A DNA stretch of 64,000 nucleotides from Pseudomonadota bacterium (lineage in GTDB: Bacteria > Pseudomonadota > Gammaproteobacteria > Steroidobacterales > Steroidobacteraceae), in assembly GCA_021805865.1 (NCBI GenBank), contig JAJZDX010000026.1, positions 1-64,000 of the forward strand, read 5' to 3'. Shown piece after piece: positions 55,119 to 64,000 of this stretch. Numbering within the stretch: the first letter of the stretch is position 1; every line of letters starts with the position of its first letter. Under the pieces are notes generated by a model. The model was not told the DNA's origin. It searched no databases and saw nothing but the letters and a program-made list of their open reading frames with translations. The position numbers were made by a program, and so were the translations under genes.

Positions 55119-56660
55119 TCAGGTGCCGGCGCTCAAGGTGGTGAGCAATGTCAGCATCTCTTCGGCCCTCAACGGCTTGCTCGCGACGCACAGGTCCGGA
55201 TCACGAGGCAGGTCGCGGATCACCCTGGAGGTGTCGGCGGTGACGAGCACCGCTTTCAGCGACCGGCCGAGCGTCTCGCGCAGCGCCGTGATCACCTGCG
55301 TGCCGGTGAGGCCGTCCGACAGATGGTAGTCGGTCACCAGGATGTCCACGCCTGCCGCGGCGACTTCGAGCGCTTCCTCGAGTGTGGCGACGGCCATTAC
55401 CCGGTAGCCCTCCACGCTCAACAGCATCCGAGTGGCGTCCCGTACCCAGGCATCGTCCTCGACCAGGAGCACGCGTTGCACGCGCCGGGCGCCGGTGGCG
55501 GCGGCGGCATCGGGTACGGCCGCCGGGCGCGGCGGCGCCTCCCGGCCGGTGGCCGCCGGCAGCAGCAGCGAGAACGAGGAGCCTTCACCGGGCTGCGAGC
55601 GCACCTCCAGGCGCAGGCCGAGCAGCTCGACGATCCGCTTGACGATCGAGAGCCCGAGGCCGTATCCGTCGCGCGCCCGGTTGGTGGCGACGCCAACCTG
55701 GTAGAACTCGTCGTAGATGCAGGAGAGCTGGCTTGCGGGGATGCCGATCCCGGTATCGAGCACCTCCAGGCGCAGAAGCGAGCCCGGCATCAGCATGCAA
55801 TTGAGCGCCACCTTCCCGCGGCACGTGTATTTGATCGCGTTCGAGACGAGGTTGCGCAGCACCTGCTCGATGAGCGAGGGGTCGCTGTGCGCGCGCACCG
55901 TCGATTCGGCGATCTCCAGCTTCAGGTGCTTGTCCGCGGCAATGCCGGCGAATTCCCGCCGGAGCTCCTCGAAGATCACCGCCACCGGAAAGTCCACGGG
56001 GTCGGGCTTCACCGCGCCGGACTCGAGTTTGCTGATGTCGAGCAGCGCATTGATGAGCCGCGACATCGCCCCGATCGCCTGTTCCTGCTGTGTGAGGATC
56101 TGTGCGACATCGGCGTCCGCCACGACCCGCCGCAGTGTCCCGTTCAGCAGGGCGAGGGTCTGCAGCGGCTGACGCAGGTCGTGGCTCGCCGTGGCGAGGA
56201 AGCGGTTCTTGGCCTGGCTCGCGCGCTGCGCGGACTCGCGCGCCTGCTCCGCAGCGGTGCGCGCCGCGATGAGTTCGCGCTCGATGCGCTTTCGGCCGCT
56301 CGCGTCGCGGATGGCCGCCGCGACGAGCAGGCCGTCGGGACCCTCGATGGGGCTCAAGCTGACCTCGAGCGCAATCTCGGCGCCATCGCGCCGCAGGCCG
56401 GCGAGCTCCAGCCCCTGGCCCATGGGCCGCACGTGCGGCCGGCGCAGATACTCCTCGCGGTGCGCCGCGTGCCGCTCCCGGAACGGCTCGGGCATCAGGC
56501 TGTCGACATTGCAGCCGATGAGTTCGGCCCGATCGCATCCGAAGAGGCTCCCGGCCCGAAGGTTGGCGAAAAGGATCGTGCCGGCGGCATTCGTGATGAT
56601 CATCGCATCCGGGATATCCTCGAGCGCGAGGCGCGCGAGATCAGGAGGGGGCGTGAGCAT
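55119..56660 (-). CDS. PAS hybrid histidine kinase
   Basis: A 513-aa soluble hybrid kinase: PAS (~8-120, DIPDAMIITNAAGTILFAN), HisKA with H~157 in ATASHDLRQPLQT, ATPase with NLVSNAIKYT, DTGIGI and GYGLGLSIV, and a C-terminal receiver (~385-505) with LVTDYHLSDG. The HisKA-ATPase-receiver part parallels the membrane kinase at 40764, so the two are paralogues. A divergent NarL-type regulator starts 267 bases away and may be its output partner. ATG at 56660 chosen. Confidence 0.9.
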   Translation of the reverse strand: MLTPPPDLARLALEDIPDAMIITNAAGTILFANLRAGSLFGCDRAELIGCNVDSLMPEPFRERHAAHREEYLRRPHVRPMGQGLELAGLRRDGAEIALEVSLSPIEGPDGLLVAAAIRDASGRKRIERELIAARTAAEQARESAQRASQAKNRFLATASHDLRQPLQTLALLNGTLRRVVADADVAQILTQQEQAIGAMSRLINALLDISKLESGAVKPDPVDFPVAVIFEELRREFAGIAADKHLKLEIAESTVRAHSDPSLIEQVLRNLVSNAIKYTCRGKVALNCMLMPGSLLRLEVLDTGIGIPASQLSCIYDEFYQVGVATNRARDGYGLGLSIVKRIVELLGLRLEVRSQPGEGSSFSLLLPAATGREAPPRPAAVPDAAAATGARRVQRVLLVEDDAWVRDATRMLLSVEGYRVMAVATLEEALEVAAAGVDILVTDYHLSDGLTGTQVITALRETLGRSLKAVLVTADTSRVIRDLPRDPDLCVASKPLRAEEMLTLLTTLSAGT

Positions 56661-56926
56661 GGTCCATGCATCTCCCTGGTGTTGCCGCCGTATCGATTCG
56701 ATGAGGCGTTCTCGGGGTGGACCGAGACGGTGCACATAATCCGGTGCTCGCGTGCGGTTCGGCAATCGGATGCGCCACTAGCGAGGAATGGCGGAATCCA
56801 CCAGCCCAAGGCGGCATCGGCAGCGCCCGATTCGCCCCGGCGCCCCGGCCAAGGGAGCGGGCGGAGGTTTCCTTCGCAAGATGGGATGGTTACCATGCTG
56901 CGGGGGACAGGAGACTGGGGATTGCC

Positions 56927-57604
56927 ATGATGTGCGTGGGTCGAAGCCCATCCCGGTTCAAGCGGATACGCATTGCGGTCGTGGACGATCACCCGCTCGT
57001 GCGCGAGGGCCTGGCGGCGCGCATCTCGACCCAGCCGGACTGGGAGGTTTGTTGTGGCGCCGCGGATCCCGAGGAGGCTCTGGCGCTCATCCGCGCGGGC
57101 GGGCCGGACCTTGCGATCGTCGATCTGGCGCTCAAACACGGCAGCGGGCTCGATCTGATCAAGCAGCTCGCCGCCAACACCCCCGCGCCGAAGATCCTGG
57201 TGGTGAGCGCCTACGAGGAGGAGCTGTTCGCCGAGCGCGTGCTCAGGGCCGGCGCCCAGGGCTATCTCAACAAGCAGGAGCTGCACGGCTCGGTGATCGA
57301 GGCGATCCGCACGGTGCTGCGCGGGGGGGTCTATCTCAGCGCCGCCATGACCGAGAGGATCGCCAAGCAGGTGATCTCGGGCCAGGGCGCCCCGCGCGGT
57401 CTCGATGCGCTCAGCAACCGGGAGATGCAGGTGTTCGAGCTCATCGGCCATGGACAGGGCACGCGCGAGATCGCCGAGCAGCTGCGCCTGAGCGTGCACA
57501 CGATCGAGTCGCATCGCGAGAACATCCGCATGAAGCTCGGCCTGCGCAACGGCACGGAGCTGCTGCGCCGGGCGGTGTCGTGGGCGCTCGGGGGCGGGGA
57601 TTGA
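56927..57604 (+). CDS. NarL-family response regulator
   Basis: A 225-aa regulator with an N-terminal receiver (IRIAVVDDHPLVREG, phospho-acceptor Asp in LAIVDLAL, later KILVVSAYE and YLNKQE) and a C-terminal LuxR-type helix-turn-helix (LSNREMQVFELIGHG, TREIAEQLRLSVHTIESHRENI). It faces the HisKA_3 kinase gene at 57611, whose stop lies six bases away, and is divergent from the PAS hybrid kinase. NarL receivers usually pair with HisKA_3 kinases, so the convergent neighbour is the best partner. Confidence 0.93.
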   Translation: MMCVGRSPSRFKRIRIAVVDDHPLVREGLAARISTQPDWEVCCGAADPEEALALIRAGGPDLAIVDLALKHGSGLDLIKQLAANTPAPKILVVSAYEEELFAERVLRAGAQGYLNKQELHGSVIEAIRTVLRGGVYLSAAMTERIAKQVISGQGAPRGLDALSNREMQVFELIGHGQGTREIAEQLRLSVHTIESHRENIRMKLGLRNGTELLRRAVSWALGGGD

Positions 57605-57610
57605 CCTGAC

Positions 57611-59428
57611 CTACTGTCCGGGCGTGTCCGGTTGCGCCGGCAGGATGCAGGCGATCCTCGTGCCGCCGCCGGGCTGGGATTCGGCGATGAACCGGCCTCC
57701 GATGAGCGAGCAGCGGTGCTCCATCAGCCGCAGGCCCACCCCCGCGCCCTGTTGGATCCGCCCGGGAGACGGCAGGCCGATGCCGTTGTCGCTCACCTCC
57801 AGCATCACCCCACCCTCGGGCGCAGCGAGCCGGATCGTGATGCGATCGGCGTTGGAATGGCGGGCGGCGTTGCGCACCGCCTCCTGCGCGATGCGGTACA
57901 GGTGGGTGGCAACGTCGGCATCCGGTATGCGCACCCGTGAGGGCTCGAACAGGCAGGCGAGGGCGAACGTCTCGCGGGTGCTGCGCGCCAGCTCGGCGAG
58001 CGCGGGCGCGAGGCTCTGCGCATCGACGGGGAGGGGCACCAGGCCGCGCGCGAGGGCGTGCAGGCGCTCGTTCGCCGCCGCGATGCCCTGCGCCAGGCGC
58101 TGCGCGAGATCCCGGGACGCCTCCGCGCGCGAGGGCAGGATGTCGCAGAGCGTCTGGGCGAGCAGTCCGAGTCCGGCGAGTTCCTGCTGGATGCCATCGT
58201 GCAGCTCCTGGCCGATGCGCTGCTGCTCGACGGCGGCCACGCTCGCGACCTCCTGCTGCAGCGATTTGATCTGCGTGATGTCGATCCAGGCGATCACCGC
58301 GCCGATGGCGCGGCCGCCGGCGACATAGGGCCGGATTCGCCGCAGATACCAGCGGCGCTCCCCCGCGGGCAGATCCCTCTCGGCGGGCCTCGCGGTGTCG
58401 ATGGCGCGGCGCACCTCCTGCTCGAGCACGGAGTCGATGAGCGTCGAGGCGATCTGCTTGAGCGGCAGTCCCACATCGCTGCCGCCCAATCCAAGAAGCC
58501 GTGCGGCGCTCGCCGTGAAGCGCCGGACCCGCAGATCGCGGTCCAGGAAGAGCACGACGATGTCGGTTGCATCGATCAGGTTGGACAGATCGTCCGTGGC
58601 GGCATTGAGCGAGCGCACCCGGTGCTCGAGCTCCACGTTGAGAACGGCCAGCTCCTCATTGAGGGATTTGAGCCGGCTGTTCGAGTCGTGCAGCTCCTCC
58701 TTCCCCCCCTCGATCTCGGCGCCCATCGAGGCGATCTTGCGGTTGGCGCTGCGCAGCTGTTCCTCGAGCCGCGCCAGACGCCGATGCGGCAGGCTCGATC
58801 CGCCCTCCACGCCGTGGAGCTCGAGAGGCTCTTCCCGGTGGCGCGCGCGATAGATCGGCCAGTCGACGGAGGCGGACTCGAAGAGTGACTCGAGCGGCCC
58901 GGCGGGCAGAGGCTTCGCGAGCAGAAGCCAGCCGCCCTCCTTCAAGGCGAAGTGGAACCGTTGCGCGAGCCGGCTCATCGCCCCGGGCGTAAGCTTCGGC
59001 GGCAGGTCGCGGCAGCACAGGAGGTCAAGACCGGTGAAGATCGGCGGATCGCGCAACACATCGTGTTGGCCGAACAGCACCCGCTCGCGCAACGGAGCGC
59101 AGATCCGGTAGTCGAGCGATTCGGTCCTCTCGAGGAAGCGCGCGACGCGCCGAGCCGAGAGCTCACCCGCGATGCGCTGCGGGTAGACGCCCCGGCGTGC
59201 GCGCGCGAGGGCCGCTTCGTCCGGATCGGTCGCAAAAAGCCGGATATGCGGCTGCAGATACGCCGCCTCGAAGCGCTCCCATAATGCGATCGCAAGCGAA
59301 TAGGCCTCCTCGCCCGTCGAGCACGAGGGTACCCACGCCCGCAAAGGCGATGCGGCGCTCGTCGCGGGCAGATCCGGCGAGAGGAGCGCGGCCAACGTCT
59401 CCAGGGCTTGCGGCTGGCGAAAGAACAT
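57611..59428 (-). CDS. CheR-like / PAS / HisKA_3 sensor kinase
   Basis: A 605-aa protein. Residues ~1-210 are a CheR methyltransferase-like domain with VPSCSTGEEAYSLAIAL (SAM motif), FATDPDEAALA and QHDVLRDPP, but it lacks the N-terminal CheR domain and reads CCRDLPP where CRNLLIY is expected. A coiled coil (~225-275), a PAS domain (~280-390), HisKA_3 with H~408 in RIGQELHDGIQQ and an ATPase (SDNGIGLP, GVGLRLM) follow. It starts 14 bases after the CheB-CheR fusion gene, so they are co-transcribed. The methyltransferase part may sense rather than methylate. Confidence 0.85.
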   Translation of the reverse strand: MFFRQPQALETLAALLSPDLPATSAASPLRAWVPSCSTGEEAYSLAIALWERFEAAYLQPHIRLFATDPDEAALARARRGVYPQRIAGELSARRVARFLERTESLDYRICAPLRERVLFGQHDVLRDPPIFTGLDLLCCRDLPPKLTPGAMSRLAQRFHFALKEGGWLLLAKPLPAGPLESLFESASVDWPIYRARHREEPLELHGVEGGSSLPHRRLARLEEQLRSANRKIASMGAEIEGGKEELHDSNSRLKSLNEELAVLNVELEHRVRSLNAATDDLSNLIDATDIVVLFLDRDLRVRRFTASAARLLGLGGSDVGLPLKQIASTLIDSVLEQEVRRAIDTARPAERDLPAGERRWYLRRIRPYVAGGRAIGAVIAWIDITQIKSLQQEVASVAAVEQQRIGQELHDGIQQELAGLGLLAQTLCDILPSRAEASRDLAQRLAQGIAAANERLHALARGLVPLPVDAQSLAPALAELARSTRETFALACLFEPSRVRIPDADVATHLYRIAQEAVRNAARHSNADRITIRLAAPEGGVMLEVSDNGIGLPSPGRIQQGAGVGLRLMEHRCSLIGGRFIAESQPGGGTRIACILPAQPDTPGQ

Positions 59429-59442
59429 GAGCGACCCAACGG

Positions 59443-62400
59443 TCAAGGTCCGGCATCGCCGTGCGGCCCGGCAAGCGGCTGAGACTCCCTCGGTGTCCCG
59501 GTCTGTGCGAGTCGGTCCCGGTCGGCTCGATTGTCGATCAGGTCCGCCGCCCACTGGCCGAGCAGGTCGCCGAGCTGCCTGTCCCGCTCCGAGAACGGGT
59601 GCGGCTCGCGGAAGTGCACGGACAGCACCCCGAGCAATGCTCCGCTGCGGGAGATGAGCGGAGTCGACTGCACCGCCCGGTAGCCGGCGCGATTCGCGGC
59701 CTCGCGATCCGGAGCGGATCCGGCATCGACTGTGACGTCCGGGATTTGTGCGGTCGCGCGGGTGCGCAGCGCGCGGCCCCAGCTGGTGGCGTCCTCGGCG
59801 CCTAGCGAGCGCAGCTGCACGGGAAAATCCGATCGGAAGCCGTGCTGCGCCACGATCTGCAGCCGCCTGGAGCCGCTCTCGAGCAGCTGCACGTTGCCGA
59901 AATCGGCATGGTGCAGCTCGATGGCGCTGGCGAGGACTTGATCGAGCGCCTCCGGGGTATTGGCCGCGGCGGCGGCGGCGATGGTCATGCGGTGAAGGCT
60001 GCGCAGTGTCTCGAGCTCGGCGGCCTCGCGCAGCTCGCTGGCGCGCAGGACTGACTCGGCGGTCTTGATCGCGGTCACATCGACGAGAGTGATCACCACC
60101 CCATCGACGTCACGCCCGCCCGCGAGCCGGTAGGGGCTCAGGCGGGCCACGAAGGTTTTCCCGTCGCGGCTGCGGACCTCGCGCTCGATCGGCACGGGGT
60201 TGGCGAGGACCCGGCGGGCATCCTGCTCGAGCGAGTCGTACTCGAGCGAGTGGGTGAGGTCGCCGATGGGGCGCTCGTAGTCGCGCACCTTGACATTGAA
60301 GATCTCGCCGAGTTTCGGCGTGAAGCGCTTGATGCGCAGCTCCTGGTCGAGGAACAGCGTCGCTACGTCCGTGGCGGCCATGAGGTTCTCGAGATCGTTG
60401 TGCGCGCGCGAGACCTCATCGAGTTTCAGGTTCAGCTCATTGTTGACCGTCTGCAGCTCCTCGTTGACGCTCTGCAGCTCCTCCTTGCTGGTCTCGAGCT
60501 CCTCGGTGGTGGAGCGGTATTCCTCGTTGAGGCTCTGCAGCTCCTCGTTGGCCGCCCGCAGGTCCTCGTTGATGGACAAATGCTCATCGCGCATGCTCTC
60601 GATGCGCTGCTCGGCCTGACGCAGCTTCTCGCGCAGCTCGCGCACCCGCTCGCTGCTCGGCTCCAGCGGTGTCGGGGCGGCATCGCTCGGCGCCAGGCCG
60701 CCGTCGAGGAAGGTGACGAGCAACTGCTCGCGCAAGTCCTTGCCCGCGGGCCGCTGCTGCACGAGCATGGCGACTTGATGCGGCCAGCCGTCGAAGTCCA
60801 CGGGCACGAAGGCCGAGAGCTGCGGCTCGGGACCCTCCATCGCTCGGTTGATGAGACTGTGCAGATCATCGCGCAGCTCCGGCCTCACGAGGTCGGTGAC
60901 GCGGCGCGCCGGCGGCCCGCCGCTTTGCTGAAAGAATCGCGAGACGGTCGGGGACAGGTGCACGACATTGCCGCGGTCATCGATGAGCACACTGGGCGGG
61001 GCGATCTGCTCGAGGGTGGCGAGGTGCATCTCCACGCCCGTCGCGCGCCCCGGCGGGAGGGCTTCGCGGCCGTATCGGACGGCGCGGTGGGGCGGTGCCG
61101 AGAGCAGCTCCGGCAGCACCACCCGCGCACCGGCCCTCGAGCGGGCGAGAAAGATGCGGTGGCGGCCGTCCACCGGCTGAAACAGATCCTCGTCGGCCGT
61201 CTCCGAGGCGCCGATGAACAGATGCCCCTCCTCGCGCAGTGCATAACGGAACACGCCCATCACCTGCTGTTGCAGGTCGTGGTCGAGATAGATGAGCAGG
61301 TTCCGGCAGCAGATCAGGTGCAGGCGCGAGAACGGCGGGTCGCGCAGCAGATCGTGAGCGGCGAACACGATGCGGTCGCGGATGTCGCTCACTACCCGAT
61401 GATGCTCATCTTCGCGGCGGAAGAACCTCTCGAGTCTCGCCTCCGAGACGTCCGCGGTGATCGACTGGGGGTAGATCCCCTCGCGCGCGACCGCGAGCGC
61501 CTTCTCATCGACGTCGGTGGCGAACACGAGCAGCTGGCTGGCGGCGCTCTTGTGCCGCTCGGTTTCCTCCTGGAACAACATCGCGACGGTATAGGCCTCT
61601 TCGCCGCTGGCGCAGCCCGCCACCCACACGCGGATCTGCTCGTCGGGATCGGTCCGTCCGATCAGAGGGCCGATGACCTGCTCCTTGAGCGCCGCCCAGG
61701 ACTCGGGGTCGCGGAAGAAGCTCGTCACCGAGATGAGGAAATCGTCGAACAGCGCCTCCACCTCGGTGAGATGCGTGCGCAGGTAGGCGAGGTAGTCGCT
61801 GATCGAGAGCTGGCCGGAGAGCTGCATGCGGCGCGAGAGGCGCCGCAGCACGGTGCTGCGCTTGTACTTCGAGAAGTCGTGCCCGGTGCGCTTTCTCAGC
61901 AGCTCGAAGATCTCCCGCAGCGCCTTCTCTTCCGTGTCGGCGATCGGCGCGGGCTCCGTGTGGACATCGAGCAGAGGCAGCAGCGGTGGAGGGTTGTGGG
62001 CCAGCTCCGCCAGGCGCTGGGCGAGCTCACGCACCGGCAGGACCACGTCGGCCACTCCTGTGGCGATCACGGCACGCGGCATCTCCGCGTACGCCGCATC
62101 GCTCGGCTCCTGTACCAGGACCAGCCCGCCCCGTCCCTTGACCGCCTTGGCCCCGACCGCCCCGTCCGAGCCGGTTCCGGAGAACACCACGGCGAAACCG
62201 TCACCGCGCGCCTCGGCGAGTGAGCGGAACAGCAGGTCGATGGCCATGCGATGGCCGCGCGGCTGCTCGAAGGGCTCTGCGGCCACGGAGGTGTCGGTGA
62301 TGATGAGCTTGCGGTCCGGCCCGATGACATAGACGTGATCGGCCAGCAGCGGCTCGGCCTCATCGCCGACCTGCACCACCGGCATGCGCGTGCGCCGCGC

Positions 62401-62583
62401 GAGGATCGCCGGCAGCTCGCTCTTGTGATCCGGGGCGAGGTGGACGACGACCACGTAGGCGAGGCCCAGATCGGTGGGCAGCGCGCCGAAGAACTCGGTC
62501 AGCGCCTCGATGCCGCCCGCCGAGGCGCCGATTCCACAGACGGGAACGGCAGCCGCGGTCGCTCCAGGGTTGTCGGTGCTCAC
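59443..62583 (-). CDS. CheB-CheR-PAS-GAF fusion protein
   Basis: A 1046-aa cytosolic signalling protein. CheB methylesterase domain (~13-190) with Ser21 in GIGASAGG, His in HLAPDHKSEL and Asp in FSGTGSDGAVG; CheR domain (~215-490) with SVTSFFRD, GCASGEEAYTVAM and CRNLLIYLD; a PAS-like part (~520-640); a heptad coiled coil (~655-740, EELQSLNEEY); a second PAS (~745-860); and a C-terminal GAF (~880-1035). All catalytic residues of CheB and CheR are visible. No chemoreceptor, CheA or CheW is in the window. Confidence 0.9.
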   Translation of the reverse strand: MSTDNPGATAAAVPVCGIGASAGGIEALTEFFGALPTDLGLAYVVVVHLAPDHKSELPAILARRTRMPVVQVGDEAEPLLADHVYVIGPDRKLIITDTSVAAEPFEQPRGHRMAIDLLFRSLAEARGDGFAVVFSGTGSDGAVGAKAVKGRGGLVLVQEPSDAAYAEMPRAVIATGVADVVLPVRELAQRLAELAHNPPPLLPLLDVHTEPAPIADTEEKALREIFELLRKRTGHDFSKYKRSTVLRRLSRRMQLSGQLSISDYLAYLRTHLTEVEALFDDFLISVTSFFRDPESWAALKEQVIGPLIGRTDPDEQIRVWVAGCASGEEAYTVAMLFQEETERHKSAASQLLVFATDVDEKALAVAREGIYPQSITADVSEARLERFFRREDEHHRVVSDIRDRIVFAAHDLLRDPPFSRLHLICCRNLLIYLDHDLQQQVMGVFRYALREEGHLFIGASETADEDLFQPVDGRHRIFLARSRAGARVVLPELLSAPPHRAVRYGREALPPGRATGVEMHLATLEQIAPPSVLIDDRGNVVHLSPTVSRFFQQSGGPPARRVTDLVRPELRDDLHSLINRAMEGPEPQLSAFVPVDFDGWPHQVAMLVQQRPAGKDLREQLLVTFLDGGLAPSDAAPTPLEPSSERVRELREKLRQAEQRIESMRDEHLSINEDLRAANEELQSLNEEYRSTTEELETSKEELQSVNEELQTVNNELNLKLDEVSRAHNDLENLMAATDVATLFLDQELRIKRFTPKLGEIFNVKVRDYERPIGDLTHSLEYDSLEQDARRVLANPVPIEREVRSRDGKTFVARLSPYRLAGGRDVDGVVITLVDVTAIKTAESVLRASELREAAELETLRSLHRMTIAAAAAANTPEALDQVLASAIELHHADFGNVQLLESGSRRLQIVAQHGFRSDFPVQLRSLGAEDATSWGRALRTRATAQIPDVTVDAGSAPDREAANRAGYRAVQSTPLISRSGALLGVLSVHFREPHPFSERDRQLGDLLGQWAADLIDNRADRDRLAQTGTPRESQPLAGPHGDAGP

Positions 62584-62851
62584 GGGAGACTCCCTTGCCG
62601 GTCCGTCCGGCCGGCTCTTCGTTCTACATGCATTGTAGTCTCATTCCAGTATCCTCATCCCCCCCCACAAGAGCGCAACCGTGCGGGAATCCCCGCGAAT
62701 AAGGGGATCGGGGCCCACCACTGCAATCGGTATTCATGCGGATGCGCGTGGCGCGGTCCCACGCGGCACGGCTGCGTACTTTCCGTCATTACCAGATCGG
62801 CGGCGCTGTTGCATGGTGAGAATGCATCGAGAGGATTCATCGGAGCCAGGC

Positions 62852-63265
62852 ATGAACACGGGTGTGGGCCGCGCGCGGATAGGCCAGTGGTATCTGCGCT
62901 GGGACAAGGGTGAGCTTTTCCAGGTCACGGGTCGCGACGATCGCGCACGCACCATCGAGATGCAGACATTCGACGGCGACCTCGACGAGGTCGACGAAGC
63001 AGTCTGGACCACGCTGCCGCTGAGTCTCGCGGAGCCGCCGGAGGATTGGACGGGCCCCATGGACGACATCGAGACCGACGATCTCGGCTATTCCGAGACC
63101 GACATGCAGCCTTCGGACTGGGTTGAGCCGCTCGAGCCGGTGAGGGCGGCCGAGGAGGAGTGGGAGGATACGCGCGGGGAGGATGAGCGCGATCCGCAGG
63201 GCGAGGGACGGCCGCAGGAGGGCCTGGCGCTCGATGACCCTCAGGCCCGCAACCGGCTGGGTTGA
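62852..63265 (+). CDS. Acidic small protein, DUF6763-like
   Basis: A 137-aa acidic protein with GQWYLRWDKGELFQVTG, EMQTFDGDLDEVDEAVW and the signature EDWTGPMDDIETDDLGY, which I associate with a small conserved gammaproteobacterial family (DUF6763). The C-terminal ~50 residues are Glu/Asp-rich and probably disordered. GGAG lies ten bases before the ATG; upstream ATGs in frame (to 62681) look non-conserved. It is divergent from the CheB-CheR gene and followed by a stress-protein gene on the same strand. Confidence 0.75.
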   Translation: MNTGVGRARIGQWYLRWDKGELFQVTGRDDRARTIEMQTFDGDLDEVDEAVWTTLPLSLAEPPEDWTGPMDDIETDDLGYSETDMQPSDWVEPLEPVRAAEEEWEDTRGEDERDPQGEGRPQEGLALDDPQARNRLG

Positions 63266-63295
63266 AGAGCGGCGTTGCCGCAGAGGGAGCTTTCG

Positions 63296-64000
63296 ATGAT
63301 CTGGCGCCGCCTGATGCTCGCCGTGTGCGAGCTCGAGCTTCTCCCGATCCATGTGCTCGACCGGGTCGGACGGCTCGCTCGCGGGCTCGATGCGCAGCTC
63401 GAGCTGCTTCATTGTGTCTACGAGCCGCAGGCGGTGCAGGCTTGGGCGGGTCGCCAGCGCGCCGCGGAGGTGATCGGCGCCCGGGTCGAGGAGCGGCGGC
63501 GGCGCCTCGAGCGCCTCGCGGACGTGCTGCGCGACCAGGGACTGAAGGTCGAGGCCAATGTCCGCTGGGATACCCCAACCTTTGAAGGCATCGTCCGCCA
63601 CGCCGAGCGCAACAAGCCCGATGTGCTGATCATTCCGGGCCTGCACCTTGACAAGGGCCTGCGCGCTGCGGCCTTCCGCGAGGGGCGGCTCATCGGGGAA
63701 AGCCCGGCCCCGGTGTTGTTTCTCAAGACGCGCGAGGTCTACTCCCAGGGGTGCGTCGTGGCCGCACTCGACCCGCAGCCGCAGCAGGGCTGCGGGGATC
63801 TCGAGGAGACGGTCGTCGGGGCGGCGAGGACGGTCGCCTCCGCCCTGGCGGGCTCGCCGGTGCGCCTGTTCAGCGCCCTGTTGCCCGGGCGGCTGGCTTC
63901 ATACGGCGGGGCGGCCGCGGGCGGCGACGTTGGCTTCCCGGGGCAAGCCGCGCGCGTGGCCGAAACCGAGGCGCGCCTGCGCAGACTGGCCGCGCATCAC
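63296..64000 (+). CDS. uspE: Universal stress protein, UspE-like (cut by window edge)
   Basis: The ATG at 63296 has GAGGGAGC upstream and the frame is open to the last base, so the C-terminal part is missing. MIWRRLMLAVCELELLP, LDAQLELLHCVYEP, and DVLIIPGLHLDKGLRAAAFREGRLIGESPAPVLFLK form a first Usp fold, and GCVVAALDPQPQQG starts a second, matching the tandem UspE arrangement. The first unit's ATP-binding G-x2-G-x9-G site is not clear. It lies 30 bases after the acidic-protein gene, possibly in one operon. Confidence 0.8.
   Translation, partial: MIWRRLMLAVCELELLPIHVLDRVGRLARGLDAQLELLHCVYEPQAVQAWAGRQRAAEVIGARVEERRRRLERLADVLRDQGLKVEANVRWDTPTFEGIVRHAERNKPDVLIIPGLHLDKGLRAAAFREGRLIGESPAPVLFLKTREVYSQGCVVAALDPQPQQGCGDLEETVVGAARTVASALAGSPVRLFSALLPGRLASYGGAAAGGDVGFPGQAARVAETEARLRRLAAHH

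Noticed and set aside
60250-62223. 657-codon frame on the plus strand opposite the CheB-CheR fusion
   Set aside because: The minus strand has all CheB/CheR motifs; the plus product is a compositional shadow.

Overview
The window is a GC-rich (by eye well above 60%) bacterial chromosome segment with typical gammaproteobacterial gene orders: ispB / rplU-rpmA-obgE, rpsT / ribF-ileS-lspA-ispH, and tig-clpP-clpX-lon. Together with a WTGP..DDIETDDLGY family protein, a DUF3443/DUF2844 cluster and HDLRQPLQ-type hybrid kinases, this suggests a deep-branching, free-living gammaproteobacterium (Nevskiales, Steroidobacterales or Xanthomonadales-like). That placement is an inference from gene content, not a phylogeny. 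Four tRNA genes lie inside: Pro(CGG), Leu(TAG), Val(TAC) and Asp(GTC).

Layout. 1-1170: a leftward set of small genes (97 aa, about 78 aa, and a lipoprotein cut by the window edge) behind tRNA-Pro. 1353-18082: a Sel1/TonB_C protein, then the housekeeping block (ispB, rplU, rpmA, obgE, rpsT, ribF, ileS, lspA, ispH), an LpxL-type acyltransferase, a degenerate kinase with a small winged-helix regulator, a DsbG-like protein, a soluble sensor kinase, tRNA-Leu and tig. 18203-23324: the proteolysis block clpP-clpX-lon. lon is flanked on both sides by members of one repeat family, which on the downstream side forms a 79-bp tandem array.

23635-25491: tRNA-Val carries a decayed tyrosine-integrase gene, an intact HigBA-type toxin-antitoxin pair with an operator overlapping its promoter, and a small unknown gene. 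25622-32363: an exported S10 carboxypeptidase, PPK2, a short leftward cobalamin run (cbiB, threonine-phosphate decarboxylase, cobQ) and a glutathione transferase. 32658-39302: a 1079-aa exported Asp-box beta-propeller protein, then two DUF3443 lipoproteins plus a DUF2844 protein. Both DUF3443 copies carry two DTGS motifs spaced as in pepsin-like aspartic proteases.

39512-51883: tRNA-Asp followed by a second decayed integrase, a JetD-like remnant, a CHASE3 hybrid kinase, a bicupin, an HPP-family membrane protein, the tail of a cytochrome oxidase operon, a large lower-GC GH106-like enzyme of probably foreign origin, an HhH DNA glycosylase-like gene and a broken GH57 gene. 51938-54900: intact GH57 and glycogen synthase (alpha-glucan metabolism). 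55119-62583: a dense signalling block with a PAS hybrid kinase, a NarL-type regulator, a CheR-like/PAS/HisKA_3 kinase and a CheB-CheR-PAS-GAF fusion. 62852-64000: a small acidic protein and a universal stress protein cut by the right edge.

The most unusual parts are the DUF3443 pair with aspartic-protease-like motifs, the receptor-less CheB/CheR-fused phosphorelay, the repeat family bracketing lon, and the two tRNA-anchored, largely eroded islands (one with a JetD-like relic). No CRISPR array, rRNA operon, complete prophage or intact insertion sequence was seen.
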